From IMG/VR virus record IMGVR_UViG_3300020215_000087, positions 1 to 42,735 of that record: 42,735 nt of DNA, one strand, 5' to 3'. Below are positions 14,123-23,120 of the stretch, piece by piece. Position 1 is the stretch's first letter. Each line of letters starts with the position of its first letter. The notes under the pieces were generated by a model. That model did not search any database, had not been told where the DNA came from, and was given only the letters and a program-made list of their open reading frames with translations. Made by a program: the position numbers and the translations under genes. Source of the stretch: a virus.

Positions 14123-14656
14123 TTATATAGGCGCTTTATGCACCAAACACTCCAACAACCCACGCCCCGGAGTAATGACACAACGGTCCCCGGACTGGGC
14201 CTGAGTCGATCCGGACCAGATCATGAACTTGAGATAAATAGCCGGATAAGCGGCGATGTAGTCCAGCCTTTCCTGGGTCCACTTGTACAAACTTCTCCGA
14301 GCGATCAGGCCGTGGTGGGCTTCTGGTCCGATGTTGTAGCTTCCGTTTGCGCGGATGACGATGGGAAGAGGCTGGGGAACGTTGTTGATTGTATAGAACC
14401 GGCTGTTCCCGTTTCCGGGTCCTATCAAAACCTCGGTAGTCAAATAAAGCCCGTTACCCCTTGCTCTCAGGTCATCGTTTGTCGCGTGGACTTCGCAGGA
14501 GACGTCCCAAATATCTCCAAGGGATGGGCGCGGCATTTCGATAAATCGTATACACCGATCATACGGGAAAGTCGGATCATTAAAACCAACTGCCGTATCG
14601 TTCCCAAAAACAGGGATGTCGGTGTAGCGTTCGGTTTCTAAATCTTCGTAGAGCAT
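14123..14656 (-). CDS. Last tail/fibre-region gene, unknown
   Basis: 177 residues from MLYEDLETERYTD, starting in a TGATG junction with the gene before; the frame is open 27 residues further but those overlap the upstream gene. It contains aromatic-rich, beta-like segments and no known domain. By position it may be a fibre-associated protein, adhesin or chaperone. It is the last gene of the late operon. Confidence 0.65.
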   Translation of the reverse strand: MLYEDLETERYTDIPVFGNDTAVGFNDPTFPYDRCIRFIEMPRPSLGDIWDVSCEVHATNDDLRARGNGLYLTTEVLIGPGNGNSRFYTINNVPQPLPIVIRANGSYNIGPEAHHGLIARRSLYKWTQERLDYIAAYPAIYLKFMIWSGSTQAQSGDRCVITPGRGLLECLVHKAPI

Positions 14657-15399
14657 CAGTAGATTTCCAAAATGTACACAACACCAGCGCTCCCAGCACC
14701 GCCAGCAAAGTTTGAAGTCGTGCCCGAAGTTCTGCAACCAGAGCCACCGCCTCCATGTGTCGTTGCGGTATTCCCATTAGCGTCTGTTAAAGACGCATTA
14801 ACAGCGCCGCCTAAAATTGAAGTACCAGCCGTAGAGACCTGTGCAATCAATCCGGTCACAACACGAGAAGCAGATGACGAGCTGCCCGGAATATTGATGT
14901 CGCCTCCGGAGGCTGTACCGCCAGCGGACCCGGCCTGCCCACCGCTACCCGATGTCCCGGTCATGCTCATTCCGGCCAGCCCACCCCCGGCGCTTATGTT
15001 TAATCCGCCGCTGGAGGTTATTGTGGTGGCAACTCCATTATTACCATCGTTAGCGCCGGCTGCTGGAGCAGCACCGGCAGTGCCGATGGTAATGGTGTAA
15101 TTTTTTTCAGGTTCAGTGATGAGCTTAATAACCGTCCCAGCGCCAGACCCGGCAGAACTTGCGGCAGCGGTTCCAGCGCCCTGCCCGTCAACACTTCCAC
15201 CAGAAGCCCCGCCACCGATAGCGACAAACAAAATCATCCGGGTTTTAACATCCGGAGAATATGTTTCGCTGGCTGTAACCACGCGAAGGCTAAACCTGTA
15301 TTGGATGGTGGCGAACGCGTTTAAAGAGGTGATAAGTTTTTCAGCCCAGCCTTCAACAGATTGGCCGCGCACCATCTTAAAAAATCGTATGAAATCCAT
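14656..15399 (-). CDS. Glycine-rich tail adhesin-like protein
   Basis: 247 residues. Residues ~1-65 form a beta-rich N-terminal region. From about 70 to 240 the sequence is very rich in Gly, Ala, Ser and Thr with repeated GGG/GSG/SAG motifs, as in glycine-rich receptor-binding tips of phage tail fibres (polyglycine-helix type). The conserved ending GSAGVVYILEIY resembles the ends of such proteins. Probably receptor recognition. The plus-strand cargo gene's promoter overlaps its 5' end. Confidence 0.75.
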   Translation of the reverse strand: MDFIRFFKMVRGQSVEGWAEKLITSLNAFATIQYRFSLRVVTASETYSPDVKTRMILFVAIGGGASGGSVDGQGAGTAAASSAGSGAGTVIKLITEPEKNYTITIGTAGAAPAAGANDGNNGVATTITSSGGLNISAGGGLAGMSMTGTSGSGGQAGSAGGTASGGDINIPGSSSSASRVVTGLIAQVSTAGTSILGGAVNASLTDANGNTATTHGGGGSGCRTSGTTSNFAGGAGSAGVVYILEIY

Positions 15400-15426
15400 T
15401 GGAAATCTTCAGGTGTGTTGTAAAAT
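15399..15426 (+). promoter_or_regulatory. Own promoter of the cargo gene
   Basis: -35 TTGGAA (15399-15404), 16-bp spacer, -10 TAAAAT (15421-15426), 28 bp before the plus-strand start codon. A private promoter opposite to the late operon fits expression in the lysogen. Confidence 0.55.
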
Positions 15427-15453
15427 ACAATTGATCAGGGAGGAAAGCGCAAT

Positions 15454-15933
15454 ATGAAAAAGCTATTGATTTGTTTTTTTGTCTGCTCAAACGCCTATGC
15501 AGGTCCCTATGTCCAAGGCGCAATTTTTTATAATCAAGACGCCTACGGCGTAACGAGCAATTCGGTAATCCAGGGGGCTTTCGGGTACAAATTCGATCTA
15601 AATGAAAATTTAGATATCGAGTTACAAGCCCGCATAGAGGAGGACCCGAAGAATAAAAATGAAGACGACTACATCGCTTTCCGGGCCTATGGGTTTCTTA
15701 TAAGAGCAAAAACAGACGGCTTTTATATCGGTGGCGGATTGTTCTATAACCCTGACGCCTGGGGTGTAACCAGCAATACTCTCGCCCACGTTTCAGCGGG
15801 CTATGAATACATAATCTCCGAGTATTGGGAGATCAACGCGCAGCTTAAGCACGAAAGCGACCCCATGAATAACGGGGCAAAAGATTACATTTCTAACGAG
15901 TCAGCGGGGGCTATTCTCAGGCTTAATATTTAG
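15454..15933 (+). CDS. Secreted outer-membrane beta-barrel-like cargo protein (moron)
   Basis: 159 residues with a clear signal peptide (MKKLLICFFVCSNAYA, cleavage before GPY). The mature part alternates polar and aromatic residues as in small beta-barrels. It contains an internal duplication: GAIFYNQDAYGVTSN near residue 24 and GGLFYNPDAWGVTSN near 98, each followed by a similar strand pattern. It is the only plus-strand gene inside the fibre cluster, has its own promoter and a GGGAGGA ribosome site, and meets the LamG gene tail to tail (4-bp overlap). A lysogenic-conversion role such as surface change or superinfection exclusion is inferred. Confidence 0.75.
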   Translation: MKKLLICFFVCSNAYAGPYVQGAIFYNQDAYGVTSNSVIQGAFGYKFDLNENLDIELQARIEEDPKNKNEDDYIAFRAYGFLIRAKTDGFYIGGGLFYNPDAWGVTSNTLAHVSAGYEYIISEYWEINAQLKHESDPMNNGAKDYISNESAGAILRLNI

Positions 15934-16715
15934 GGAACAGACGTTGACTGATTGCTTGCGTCCATGTTTGTCAGGGTGAAATTATGCCCTATCCCGCTGA
16001 AATCTTTCCCCATTGAAGCGGAATCAAGAAATCTTAGATGGAAACCGTGGTTGTCATAATTCACTGTATAAGCAGTTCCTGCCCCGCTTAAGACTGAACC
16101 CTTCGGGAAGGGCTTTGGCTTCCACGTTCCGCTTCCACTGATTCCATATTGATTTACAGTTACATCAGGATTAGAGCCGGTGACAGACCCTAAAATAATT
16201 TCAGCAAGAGAACCCGCAAAAAACGAAGCCGCGCTTTGATTTGCACCAAATCTAAATTTGGCAACTCCCGTAATAGCGCCAATTGTCCAACCGTCTCTTG
16301 TTGTTGCGGCGGAAAGTGTTTGTTTAACGCCATTTATAAAAACTTTGCTGTCAGCGGAACCAAGCGCGCCCGACTGCGCTAAGACAACATGTGTCCAACT
16401 GCCAGATGGGACCACATCGCCTGTTGTTGACGCGGTATATAAGGCAACGTTATTAGACTCAAGGGCAATCGTAATATCTTGATTGCTATGGGTCACTCTG
16501 AAAAAGTTATCTGCTGGGGCGGCTGTACCGTAACACTCAAATATAACACCTGACGACGTGTTTGTTGGTTTCACCCAAAAACTCAGAGATTGATTAGTCA
16601 CATCCCCAGTTATGCTTGAGGTTAGGGACATATATTCATCTGTCCCATTAAAGGTACACGACTTTTGAATCACTCTCTCGGCCGACGGAGTGCCTATAAT
16701 GTGAACTCTGCTCAT
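15930..16715 (-). CDS. LamG-domain tail fibre protein
   Basis: 261 residues. Residues ~15-170 fit a laminin-G/concanavalin-like jelly roll (KSCTFNGTDEYMSL, SLSFWVKPT, GSWTHVVLAQSG, VFINGVKQTL, GSLAEIILG). Such domains bind sugars, so this is probably a receptor-binding fibre component. It overlaps the head-binding fibre gene by 4 bp, so the two may form one functional fibre from two polypeptides. Confidence 0.8.
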   Translation of the reverse strand: MSRVHIIGTPSAERVIQKSCTFNGTDEYMSLTSSITGDVTNQSLSFWVKPTNTSSGVIFECYGTAAPADNFFRVTHSNQDITIALESNNVALYTASTTGDVVPSGSWTHVVLAQSGALGSADSKVFINGVKQTLSAATTRDGWTIGAITGVAKFRFGANQSAASFFAGSLAEIILGSVTGSNPDVTVNQYGISGSGTWKPKPFPKGSVLSGAGTAYTVNYDNHGFHLRFLDSASMGKDFSGIGHNFTLTNMDASNQSTSVP

Positions 16716-17362
16716 GTCAGCGCCGCATTACCCCAGATTAACCATGAATCCGTAGAGTCTTTATAAATGGTCGCCACCCCACCTTGCGCAAGAGTTCTAT
16801 TCCCATCAGCCGGAGCTGATGCGTTTAGCCATTTCAGAGTTGCGGCACCACTGGCAACGATGGTCAAGCTGTTATCGTCCAGGTTTATAAGCTGAATAAT
16901 TGTCCCATTCGAAAATGCAACGCTCGCCTCAAGTGGAATAGTCCATGTTCTTGTGGTTGTGTCGGCAGCAGTCTTAACAATGGTTTTACCGGCGTCAGCC
17001 AGTACGAACGTATAATCGGCATTCTGGGTTGAAGGGCTTGAAATATTTCCGGTGATCGCCTGAGTCGTTAAGTTATCGGGATTCCAGATTGCCCCTGAAT
17101 TCGCATCCGCTGCCGCTTGCGATGCATAAAGTGCAATCTTATATGCAGCGTTAATATGTGGGATAACGATATTCCCTGAGACTGCCGGATACCCTTCAGA
17201 ATTCAGAGTGATCGTATTTACAAGCGTTCCGCCAGTACTGTCGGTTGCCATCTGTAACAACGTGGAGGTTCCAGCTTGGTACGCCTTCATGACATAGCCG
17301 GATGCAGGGGACCCGTTCACATGATATTGCACAGGAGTCTGTGATAAAGGGTAATAAGACAT
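16712..17362 (-). CDS. Head/tail-binding fibre protein
   Basis: 216 residues. The N-terminus (YHVNGSPASGYVMKAYQAGTS, cited in part, then NTITLNSEGYPAVSG) matches the N-terminal attachment domain common in podovirus tail fibres and spikes. The C-terminal ~100 residues form a small beta domain (FVLADAGKTIVKTAA ... TIYKDSTDSWLIWG) seen in fibre/decoration proteins. The P22-like endorhamnosidase spike domain is absent, so receptor binding is likely delegated to the next genes. Confidence 0.8.
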   Translation of the reverse strand: MSYYPLSQTPVQYHVNGSPASGYVMKAYQAGTSTLLQMATDSTGGTLVNTITLNSEGYPAVSGNIVIPHINAAYKIALYASQAAADANSGAIWNPDNLTTQAITGNISSPSTQNADYTFVLADAGKTIVKTAADTTTRTWTIPLEASVAFSNGTIIQLINLDDNSLTIVASGAATLKWLNASAPADGNRTLAQGGVATIYKDSTDSWLIWGNAALT

Positions 17363-17408
17363 TCAGTTCTCCAAGAACGGCCGCTCGCGCGGCTAGGGTT
17401 ACAGGGGG

Positions 17409-19409
17409 TTAAAGGTTGTTGGCTACAGACGATGTTGCGGCCGGGGTTTCGGTGACTTGTGAGGCCGCTGAGATTTCGGTTAACAATTTGTCAACGATGA
17501 TCTTTTCGGCCTTCGATCCTTTTTCAGCATTGGCAAGCCTAATCATCAAGGCGCGAACAGGACGTGATTCGTAAACCCGAGCACCAAGTCCAACACTGCC
17601 AGTAATCATCAGGGCAACAATGGCGGCAGGATTCTGCACAGCAGCTCCGGCACCAGCGGCAACGCCGATAGACGTCTGTACGGCTTGGCCGGTAGGAGTA
17701 ACCGCTTTCGCCTCACCGGCTCTTTTTGTGGCCTCAAGCAATCTTTGAAATCCAATCAATTGCTCTTTCTGCTCACCACGGAAAAACGCCTCTATTTGAG
17801 GCCCGGCTTTTTTCAATTCACGGTTGATTGTCTCGGGTGTCATGTTGTCCAGGCCGCCCGCCTTCTCTACAACATGATTCAAGATCGAGTTTCTAGCATT
17901 CGCCCTTCCGCTGTTATCAAGGGATCTATAAAGCAATGAGATTTCCGAAGGCTTGGAGCTAAACAGTAGAGTTCTGTATTGCTCCGGCGTGACCTCCCCG
18001 CGATCCAGAACACCCTTTAAGCGCGACTTACTTAAGGTTCTGGCTTCCTCCGCATAAATCGCGTCGGCCTGCTTGTATTTGAAATACTCATTCGGAGCGT
18101 TCGTCTTAACGAATTCATCCATATCCTGAGACATGGCACCACGGATTTTGGCAAGCAGGCGTTTGCTATTAGTCGGAAGCTGGGACCGTCCGGCAGGGTC
18201 AGTGCGCTCCATAATGTCTGAAAGGTAGGTTCTATTCTCGCGAAGCAAAGAGAAGGTTTGCGGATTCTGTAGGGCAGTCTTCAGTTCTTGAAGGTCTTTA
18301 ATAGTTGCCTGATCCACCACCTTCCCGGGCGCCGAAAGCTCAGCAATTGTGTCGTCAATCTGCTTGAGCGTGTTGTTTAGCGGCACATCTCCGGCAGAAT
18401 TCATAATTCCGTTTATTCGTTCGTACCGTTCCGAAGCAGCAGCTTTGATCCGGTCCTTCTTGCGCTTGATGCTATCCATTACCGCTTTGTCATCGACAGG
18501 GGGTATTTTTGAGGCCCATTCCTGAATGGCGTCCTTTCTCGCCACCTGCTGACTTCCACGTACGCCCCCGGTCCCAATGAATGGAACACGCTCTGCAAAC
18601 TGTCTTGTAAGTCCTCCTACAATAGTTTCAGGCGGAACTACGTCAGTTGTTTTAACAGGAACTCCAGCGAGTTCGCCCGCTTTTATAATCTGCTGAGCTT
18701 TTGGTGATGGCTGGCCTATTTTGGTTCTGACAAGAGGCACAAGCGCGGACTCGCCAGCAGCCTGCACGCCAGGTTGTAATGTTGCAGCAAGGGCAACGTC
18801 TGAAGGATTAAACTCACCACCGGAGACTGCCTGCGCCCCTTCAATAGTTGCCTGAGTTCCGCCAGAGGCGACCGCGCCTTTCCCGGCCTGCTTTAATCCG
18901 GACTTGAACCCACCGGTTACAATTCCGGTCCCAACTTTGGCGGCAGGAGTAAACACAGTGCCGATTCCAAACAATTGCGCAAGGTCTGTCGAAGAAATTC
19001 CGGGGCGGTTCAGGACGGCTCTTACTCCGGTTTGGTTGTCAGCTAACAGGACGTTCCCACGTTCATCGGTTTGCATTCCGATTTCAGGAAAAATCGAGGT
19101 CATGATTTGACCTAACTCCTGTTCGTTTGGGGTTATCGCGGCAAGCGCAGAGAATTGCGCGATCTTTGCTGGATCTTTTCCTTTCAATATTCCGGACGTG
19201 AAAAGCTCAGGGAGATCACGGGTTGCTCTCGTAGAAATGTCTGGAGCTTGTGGAGCCCCTGAAACAGCTCCACCGGAGCCTTGAACCATACCAGAGCTTG
19301 AGGATCTGGCAGCTCTGATAGCGCCTGCCAGTTTCTTGGCGGCCTCTACATCTCCAGCCGCGTCCGCATTTCTTAATGCGGTTTCAAGTCTTTGAACATC
19401 AAGGGGCAT
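17409..19409 (-). CDS. Ejection (DNA transfer) protein, P22 gp16-like
   Basis: 666 residues, the largest of three ejection proteins and similar in size to P22 gp16 (609). It is mostly helical, rich in Ala, Lys and Gln, with a Gly/Ala-rich hydrophobic stretch (about 605-625) suitable for membrane passage. It overlaps the next ejection gene by 11 bp. It would be packaged in the capsid and injected ahead of DNA to help cross the envelope. Assigned mainly from gene order and composition. Confidence 0.7.
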   Translation of the reverse strand: MPLDVQRLETALRNADAAGDVEAAKKLAGAIRAARSSSSGMVQGSGGAVSGAPQAPDISTRATRDLPELFTSGILKGKDPAKIAQFSALAAITPNEQELGQIMTSIFPEIGMQTDERGNVLLADNQTGVRAVLNRPGISSTDLAQLFGIGTVFTPAAKVGTGIVTGGFKSGLKQAGKGAVASGGTQATIEGAQAVSGGEFNPSDVALAATLQPGVQAAGESALVPLVRTKIGQPSPKAQQIIKAGELAGVPVKTTDVVPPETIVGGLTRQFAERVPFIGTGGVRGSQQVARKDAIQEWASKIPPVDDKAVMDSIKRKKDRIKAAASERYERINGIMNSAGDVPLNNTLKQIDDTIAELSAPGKVVDQATIKDLQELKTALQNPQTFSLLRENRTYLSDIMERTDPAGRSQLPTNSKRLLAKIRGAMSQDMDEFVKTNAPNEYFKYKQADAIYAEEARTLSKSRLKGVLDRGEVTPEQYRTLLFSSKPSEISLLYRSLDNSGRANARNSILNHVVEKAGGLDNMTPETINRELKKAGPQIEAFFRGEQKEQLIGFQRLLEATKRAGEAKAVTPTGQAVQTSIGVAAGAGAAVQNPAAIVALMITGSVGLGARVYESRPVRALMIRLANAEKGSKAEKIIVDKLLTEISAASQVTETPAATSSVANNL

Positions 19410-20484
19410 ATTTGTTGACCAGAGCGTCTATGTCGTTGTTTTGTTGTGGAGCAGCGGAGGCCACAGCCCCCGTTCCAAGCTTGGCCCGGATAATTGCGTC
19501 AATATTGCGCACTTTCGACTTCACGGCGGCGGGGTGGTCTTTACGGGTCGGTATCATGTCCAGCAAAAGCTTCTGATCTGAATCAGTGAAATTCCCTTCA
19601 CCAGCTATTCTGAAAATAGATTTCAGGGTCGGCGCAATTGCTGCTATTGCTCCTTCGGCAATTTGCTGCTCTGCCGTGACTGCTGGCAGCCTGCCAACTC
19701 CAGGTCCTGTTTCGGTGCCGGCTAAAGCCTCCAAAAGCCCCTTCATGGCGGTGTCGTAGGTTTCGAGAGCGATGGCGTTTTTCTTCTTTACGCCTTCGGC
19801 CTCTACTTCAAGTTTTATCCGCTCTTCAGCAGCGGTGACGGCAGCCTTAACACCGGGAAGCTTCTCAAGCTGGGCATCAAGTTCTGCGCTTTCGCTTGCG
19901 CCCGCCTTAGCGCCTGATATTTTGGCCTCGGAACCGGCAACTAGATCCGTCTTCCCAGTTTCGGCGATTGTAGACGCAGCCGAGCCCACTGCCCTCGCAT
20001 CAAGTCCAAGTGCTATTTTTCGAGCTTTTTCCTTCTCGTCTGGTTTAAGTCCCTTTGTCATTTCCTCAAACTCAACCAACCCAGCAGGCTTGCCAGACTT
20101 ATCAAACATACTCGCCCGCTGAATCCAGCCGTTTGCTCCAGCAAGGAGTCTTTGTGGATCGCGGTCTAGTTCAATAAGGGCGTCGTCCATGTCCGAAGGA
20201 TCAAGACCAAGCTTTTTCATCTGATCGCGACGGGCCGTCAGCGTAGCTCTTGTCCCCTCAATATCGTTTTGTTCCAACATGGGGATGATTTGAGACGAGA
20301 TGATGGCATTGGATTTAACTCGCGCTAAATCCGCCTCGGTCAAAGCGAGCTGTTTCCTGGCACTGGAGGTTTGTTGGTTCTCGCGGATCTGTTGCAGAGT
20401 CCCCACATTAGTTAGAGCATTCCCAATAGTCTGCCCAACATCCGGAACACGTGACTGTAGTGCGATAAGTTCGTTTATCGGCAT
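19399..20484 (-). CDS. Ejection (DNA transfer) protein, P22 gp20-like
   Basis: 361 residues, long helices and coiled-coil potential, Ala/Glu/Lys-rich (MPINELIALQSRVPDVGQTI...). Position between the gp7-like and gp16-like genes matches the P22 order 7-20-16. It starts in a TAATG junction. Injected with DNA, inferred. Confidence 0.7.
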   Translation of the reverse strand: MPINELIALQSRVPDVGQTIGNALTNVGTLQQIRENQQTSSARKQLALTEADLARVKSNAIISSQIIPMLEQNDIEGTRATLTARRDQMKKLGLDPSDMDDALIELDRDPQRLLAGANGWIQRASMFDKSGKPAGLVEFEEMTKGLKPDEKEKARKIALGLDARAVGSAASTIAETGKTDLVAGSEAKISGAKAGASESAELDAQLEKLPGVKAAVTAAEERIKLEVEAEGVKKKNAIALETYDTAMKGLLEALAGTETGPGVGRLPAVTAEQQIAEGAIAAIAPTLKSIFRIAGEGNFTDSDQKLLLDMIPTRKDHPAAVKSKVRNIDAIIRAKLGTGAVASAAPQQNNDIDALVNKYAP

Positions 20485-21284
20485 TAGTGCAGCTTCCTCT
20501 CAAGCTCGGGGTAATCGACGTACTTAACACCAAAGACATCAACGACAGCACTCGGGAAAACTTTTTCAACATCTTGAGCCATGACGCCAACCATGACTTG
20601 GGGATGCCAGGCGTACCGGAAGCGACAGATCGGAATTCCACACGGTAACTCACCCAAGACTTCAACATCAGTTTTGAAGCGACGGTCTGAAAGCATGACC
20701 CCACTGCCGCCCGTGGCGTAGTTCATGCCGAGATTTAATAGATTGTTGAAACCTGCGGCGCGTGCGTTCGCAGCTCCAACCAGACCGGCCGCTTGCGCGT
20801 TTCCGCCTTGGGTAAGTAAATCACTGATGGAATTTGCTGCATTCATGCTGCCGATACCGGACTGAGCGGCGGAATTCTGACCCATGCCAGCCGCGTTAAA
20901 ACGATTATCAATTCCTTGCTGCAAAAGTCCCTGCCCCAACAAAAGGAGCTGATTCTGAAGTGCGGCGGGCGTATCACCCGTGCCAAGACGACCTGAGGCC
21001 GCCTGAATGTTCATTAGTCGATTGGTTGCATCATCTGCAAGAGCGGAGAAGAAGGGATTATTCTGAATATACTCAAGTTGTGCTTGAGGGTTATTGATTA
21101 GCCGATTAAGGCCGGATAATTGCCTCTCCCCAAACCGGCGATACGGAGACAAATCTCCACGAAGCTGGTTTCTCGCCCTTCTCTGCTCGCGAATACCTGC
21201 AAACGCGGCTTCATTCTGCAAATTAGCAGCATCTTTAGACGCGTCCGCAGCATCAGAACCCGTTATGACGTCCAGGAAACCCAT
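20484..21284 (-). CDS. Ejection protein, gp7-like, with C-terminal S74-type motif
   Basis: 266 residues. Residues 1-190 are Ala/Asn/Gln-rich and helical, as in P22 gp7-type transfer proteins. The last ~70 residues (LSDRRFKTDVEVLGELPCG ... VGVMAQDVEKVFPSAV) match the peptidase S74 intramolecular chaperone pattern, including the SDRR-K motif with its candidate nucleophile serine and the G-x-MAQ-V block. In other phages this domain trimerises fibre proteins; its presence on an ejection protein is known in podoviruses but its role there is unclear. Confidence 0.8.
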   Translation of the reverse strand: MGFLDVITGSDAADASKDAANLQNEAAFAGIREQRRARNQLRGDLSPYRRFGERQLSGLNRLINNPQAQLEYIQNNPFFSALADDATNRLMNIQAASGRLGTGDTPAALQNQLLLLGQGLLQQGIDNRFNAAGMGQNSAAQSGIGSMNAANSISDLLTQGGNAQAAGLVGAANARAAGFNNLLNLGMNYATGGSGVMLSDRRFKTDVEVLGELPCGIPICRFRYAWHPQVMVGVMAQDVEKVFPSAVVDVFGVKYVDYPELERKLH

Positions 21285-21321
21285 AATTCACCTACAGATT
21301 GAAAAAAATTGAAAAGGAGGG

Positions 21322-22728
21322 TTAAAGACCAACTTCAATGTCAGCGGCGGCGAAGTGAATGCACCAGTAAACCGCGTCCGACATCTTTATTCTGAAAATT
21401 CGGTTGTAAAATGATCCAAGCCCGAACCATTCGACTTTCCAAATGAACTCCCCGGCGCGCCCAGCGGAGGCCCATTGCTCCGTTGACCACGTTCTCCCGC
21501 CGTCATCCGAGAATTGCAGCATTACGAACGGCCCCTCATCGTCTTCATCCTGAGATGTGGAGCCAACGCCTGTTTCCATGATGAGTTCAAACCGGCTCAT
21601 GGTGATTAATTTCCCCGGTTGACCAATCAAACCGCCGTGGAAATTGCCCGAATCTCGAATTCTTAAGACTTCTTCTCCGAACTCATCGAAAGTATCTTTG
21701 TCGAGTTCGTAAATATTCCCGTTTGTGTAGTCGGTGACGTAGTTTTTGTGGTTGAAATAGACGAAAGAGGAGCCGATATAACGCTCTGTCTCTGAGGTCC
21801 CAGAGGAAAGCTCAAACCATCCGTTCTCTATACCTACACTTTCGTTAAAGCAGAACGTTCTCTGTGCGTTTGGGAAGGTGATAACGTAGAAATTCTGCCC
21901 TTGAAACTGAAAACAGTTCCCTTCCGCGTCATCGATGACTGAAAACCCCTCAATGATATTTGCTAAATGTATCGGGGTGACGTTGGTTTCCTGTACACCC
22001 TGTACAAAATAGATCCTTCTATCGTCTCCCAGGAAATAAAACCCGTTGTCGTTCTTCGCAGGAGAATGGAGAGCCGCTAGACCGACTTGAATAATCGCGC
22101 CCAAAATGGGTGAAAAAGGAGGATTTCCGGTCCCCGGGTTCTCCCACGGCTCCAATGTCTTATCGCCCATCATCCATACGATTTTGTCGTATACAAAAAC
22201 CCGGATCAGGTCGTCGGCGTTTGACTCAGCAGTTCCGTAATTAAGTCCAGATATGCTGGAGGCGTCCCCAACATCAGAAGAGGCGAACCGCCCGCCGTCC
22301 CCGTCGAACAGAATTTGATTGTTGATGTGGTCGCAGGAGTTCGGGGATTCAAGGTCTGCGTCCGTTATCTCGGTTAAGGTTGCTCCGTCCCATTCATACG
22401 CAGTACCTTCCGTTACAATTACGACACTGCTGCCAATCCCTGCAAAGATGCACTTCGCGGAACCTGCTATCGTTCCTCGGCTCGTCCTCGCCCCAGAACT
22501 GTCTATGGTATAAAGCGTTTCGCCGCATACCTGATAGAACACGTTCAGGTGCTCGAAACCTCCCCTATCCGGTCCCGTGCCAGTCGAGAAAGAAGCAAGG
22601 CCAGGAAATGAATTTAAAACGAAGTCGCTCCCAACCCTCTCAGGGTAGAGATTTAGCGTTTTCTGGTTTGAAAGAAATTTAGACCGGGATTCCGATGTTG
22701 GCCCGGTTAAGTTGATCGGGACTAACAT
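21322..22728 (-). CDS. Packaged-DNA stabilisation protein, P22 gp10-like
   Basis: 468 residues, close to P22 gp10 (472). It begins with the family's LNLYPE-type start (NQKTLNLYPERVGSD) and has beta-propeller-like repeated strands throughout. It forms part of the tail hub that plugs the portal after packaging, and receives the fibre. It overlaps the gp4-like gene by 7 bp. Confidence 0.85.
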   Translation of the reverse strand: MLVPINLTGPTSESRSKFLSNQKTLNLYPERVGSDFVLNSFPGLASFSTGTGPDRGGFEHLNVFYQVCGETLYTIDSSGARTSRGTIAGSAKCIFAGIGSSVVIVTEGTAYEWDGATLTEITDADLESPNSCDHINNQILFDGDGGRFASSDVGDASSISGLNYGTAESNADDLIRVFVYDKIVWMMGDKTLEPWENPGTGNPPFSPILGAIIQVGLAALHSPAKNDNGFYFLGDDRRIYFVQGVQETNVTPIHLANIIEGFSVIDDAEGNCFQFQGQNFYVITFPNAQRTFCFNESVGIENGWFELSSGTSETERYIGSSFVYFNHKNYVTDYTNGNIYELDKDTFDEFGEEVLRIRDSGNFHGGLIGQPGKLITMSRFELIMETGVGSTSQDEDDEGPFVMLQFSDDGGRTWSTEQWASAGRAGEFIWKVEWFGLGSFYNRIFRIKMSDAVYWCIHFAAADIEVGL

Positions 22729-23120
22729 CCGGATCGAATATCCGAGCGGCCTTGAGAAACGAGGACGTCAGGCAGTTCCATTTCTTCAATCTCAGCCTGT
22801 AAATACTTATCTCTGACGTTATCCAGGAGCGTTACGGCTTCTTGTCTTACCGTCTGGGGTATCGGAAGCTTCCAATGATCAGCAATCGCAACAGCCAGAT
22901 TGGTCTTTAAACAAGACATCTCCGAGGCGTCCAAATAGACCGTATCAGACGAGGCCAAAGTAGTGAGCTGGAAATCTAGACCATCGTTCTTTCGGTCAGC
23001 AATCCAGTCATTTAACAGCTCCAGCCCCTTGACCAGTTTGTCATTGGGGACAGTCTGACCGGTTGGAATAACTCCGGCACGCTCAAGACCCGATGTAACA
23101 ACCTGTAAAGCAGTCGTCAT
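22722..23120 (-). CDS. Tail adaptor, P22 gp4-like
   Basis: 132 residues, helical (SGLERAGVIPTGQTV, KGLELLNDWIADRKNDG), matching the head-completion/adaptor family to which P22 gp4 belongs (166 residues). P22 gp4 has extra C-terminal residues with a muramidase function that are missing here. It binds the portal ring and starts the tail. Coupled to the upstream gene by ATGA. Confidence 0.8.
   Translation of the reverse strand: MTTALQVVTSGLERAGVIPTGQTVPNDKLVKGLELLNDWIADRKNDGLDFQLTTLASSDTVYLDASEMSCLKTNLAVAIADHWKLPIPQTVRQEAVTLLDNVRDKYLQAEIEEMELPDVLVSQGRSDIRSGC

Noticed and set aside
14672-15100. Plus-strand proline-rich frame opposite the glycine-rich gene
   Set aside because: Antisense of Gly/Ala-rich codons always yields Pro-rich frames; no ribosome site or family match.
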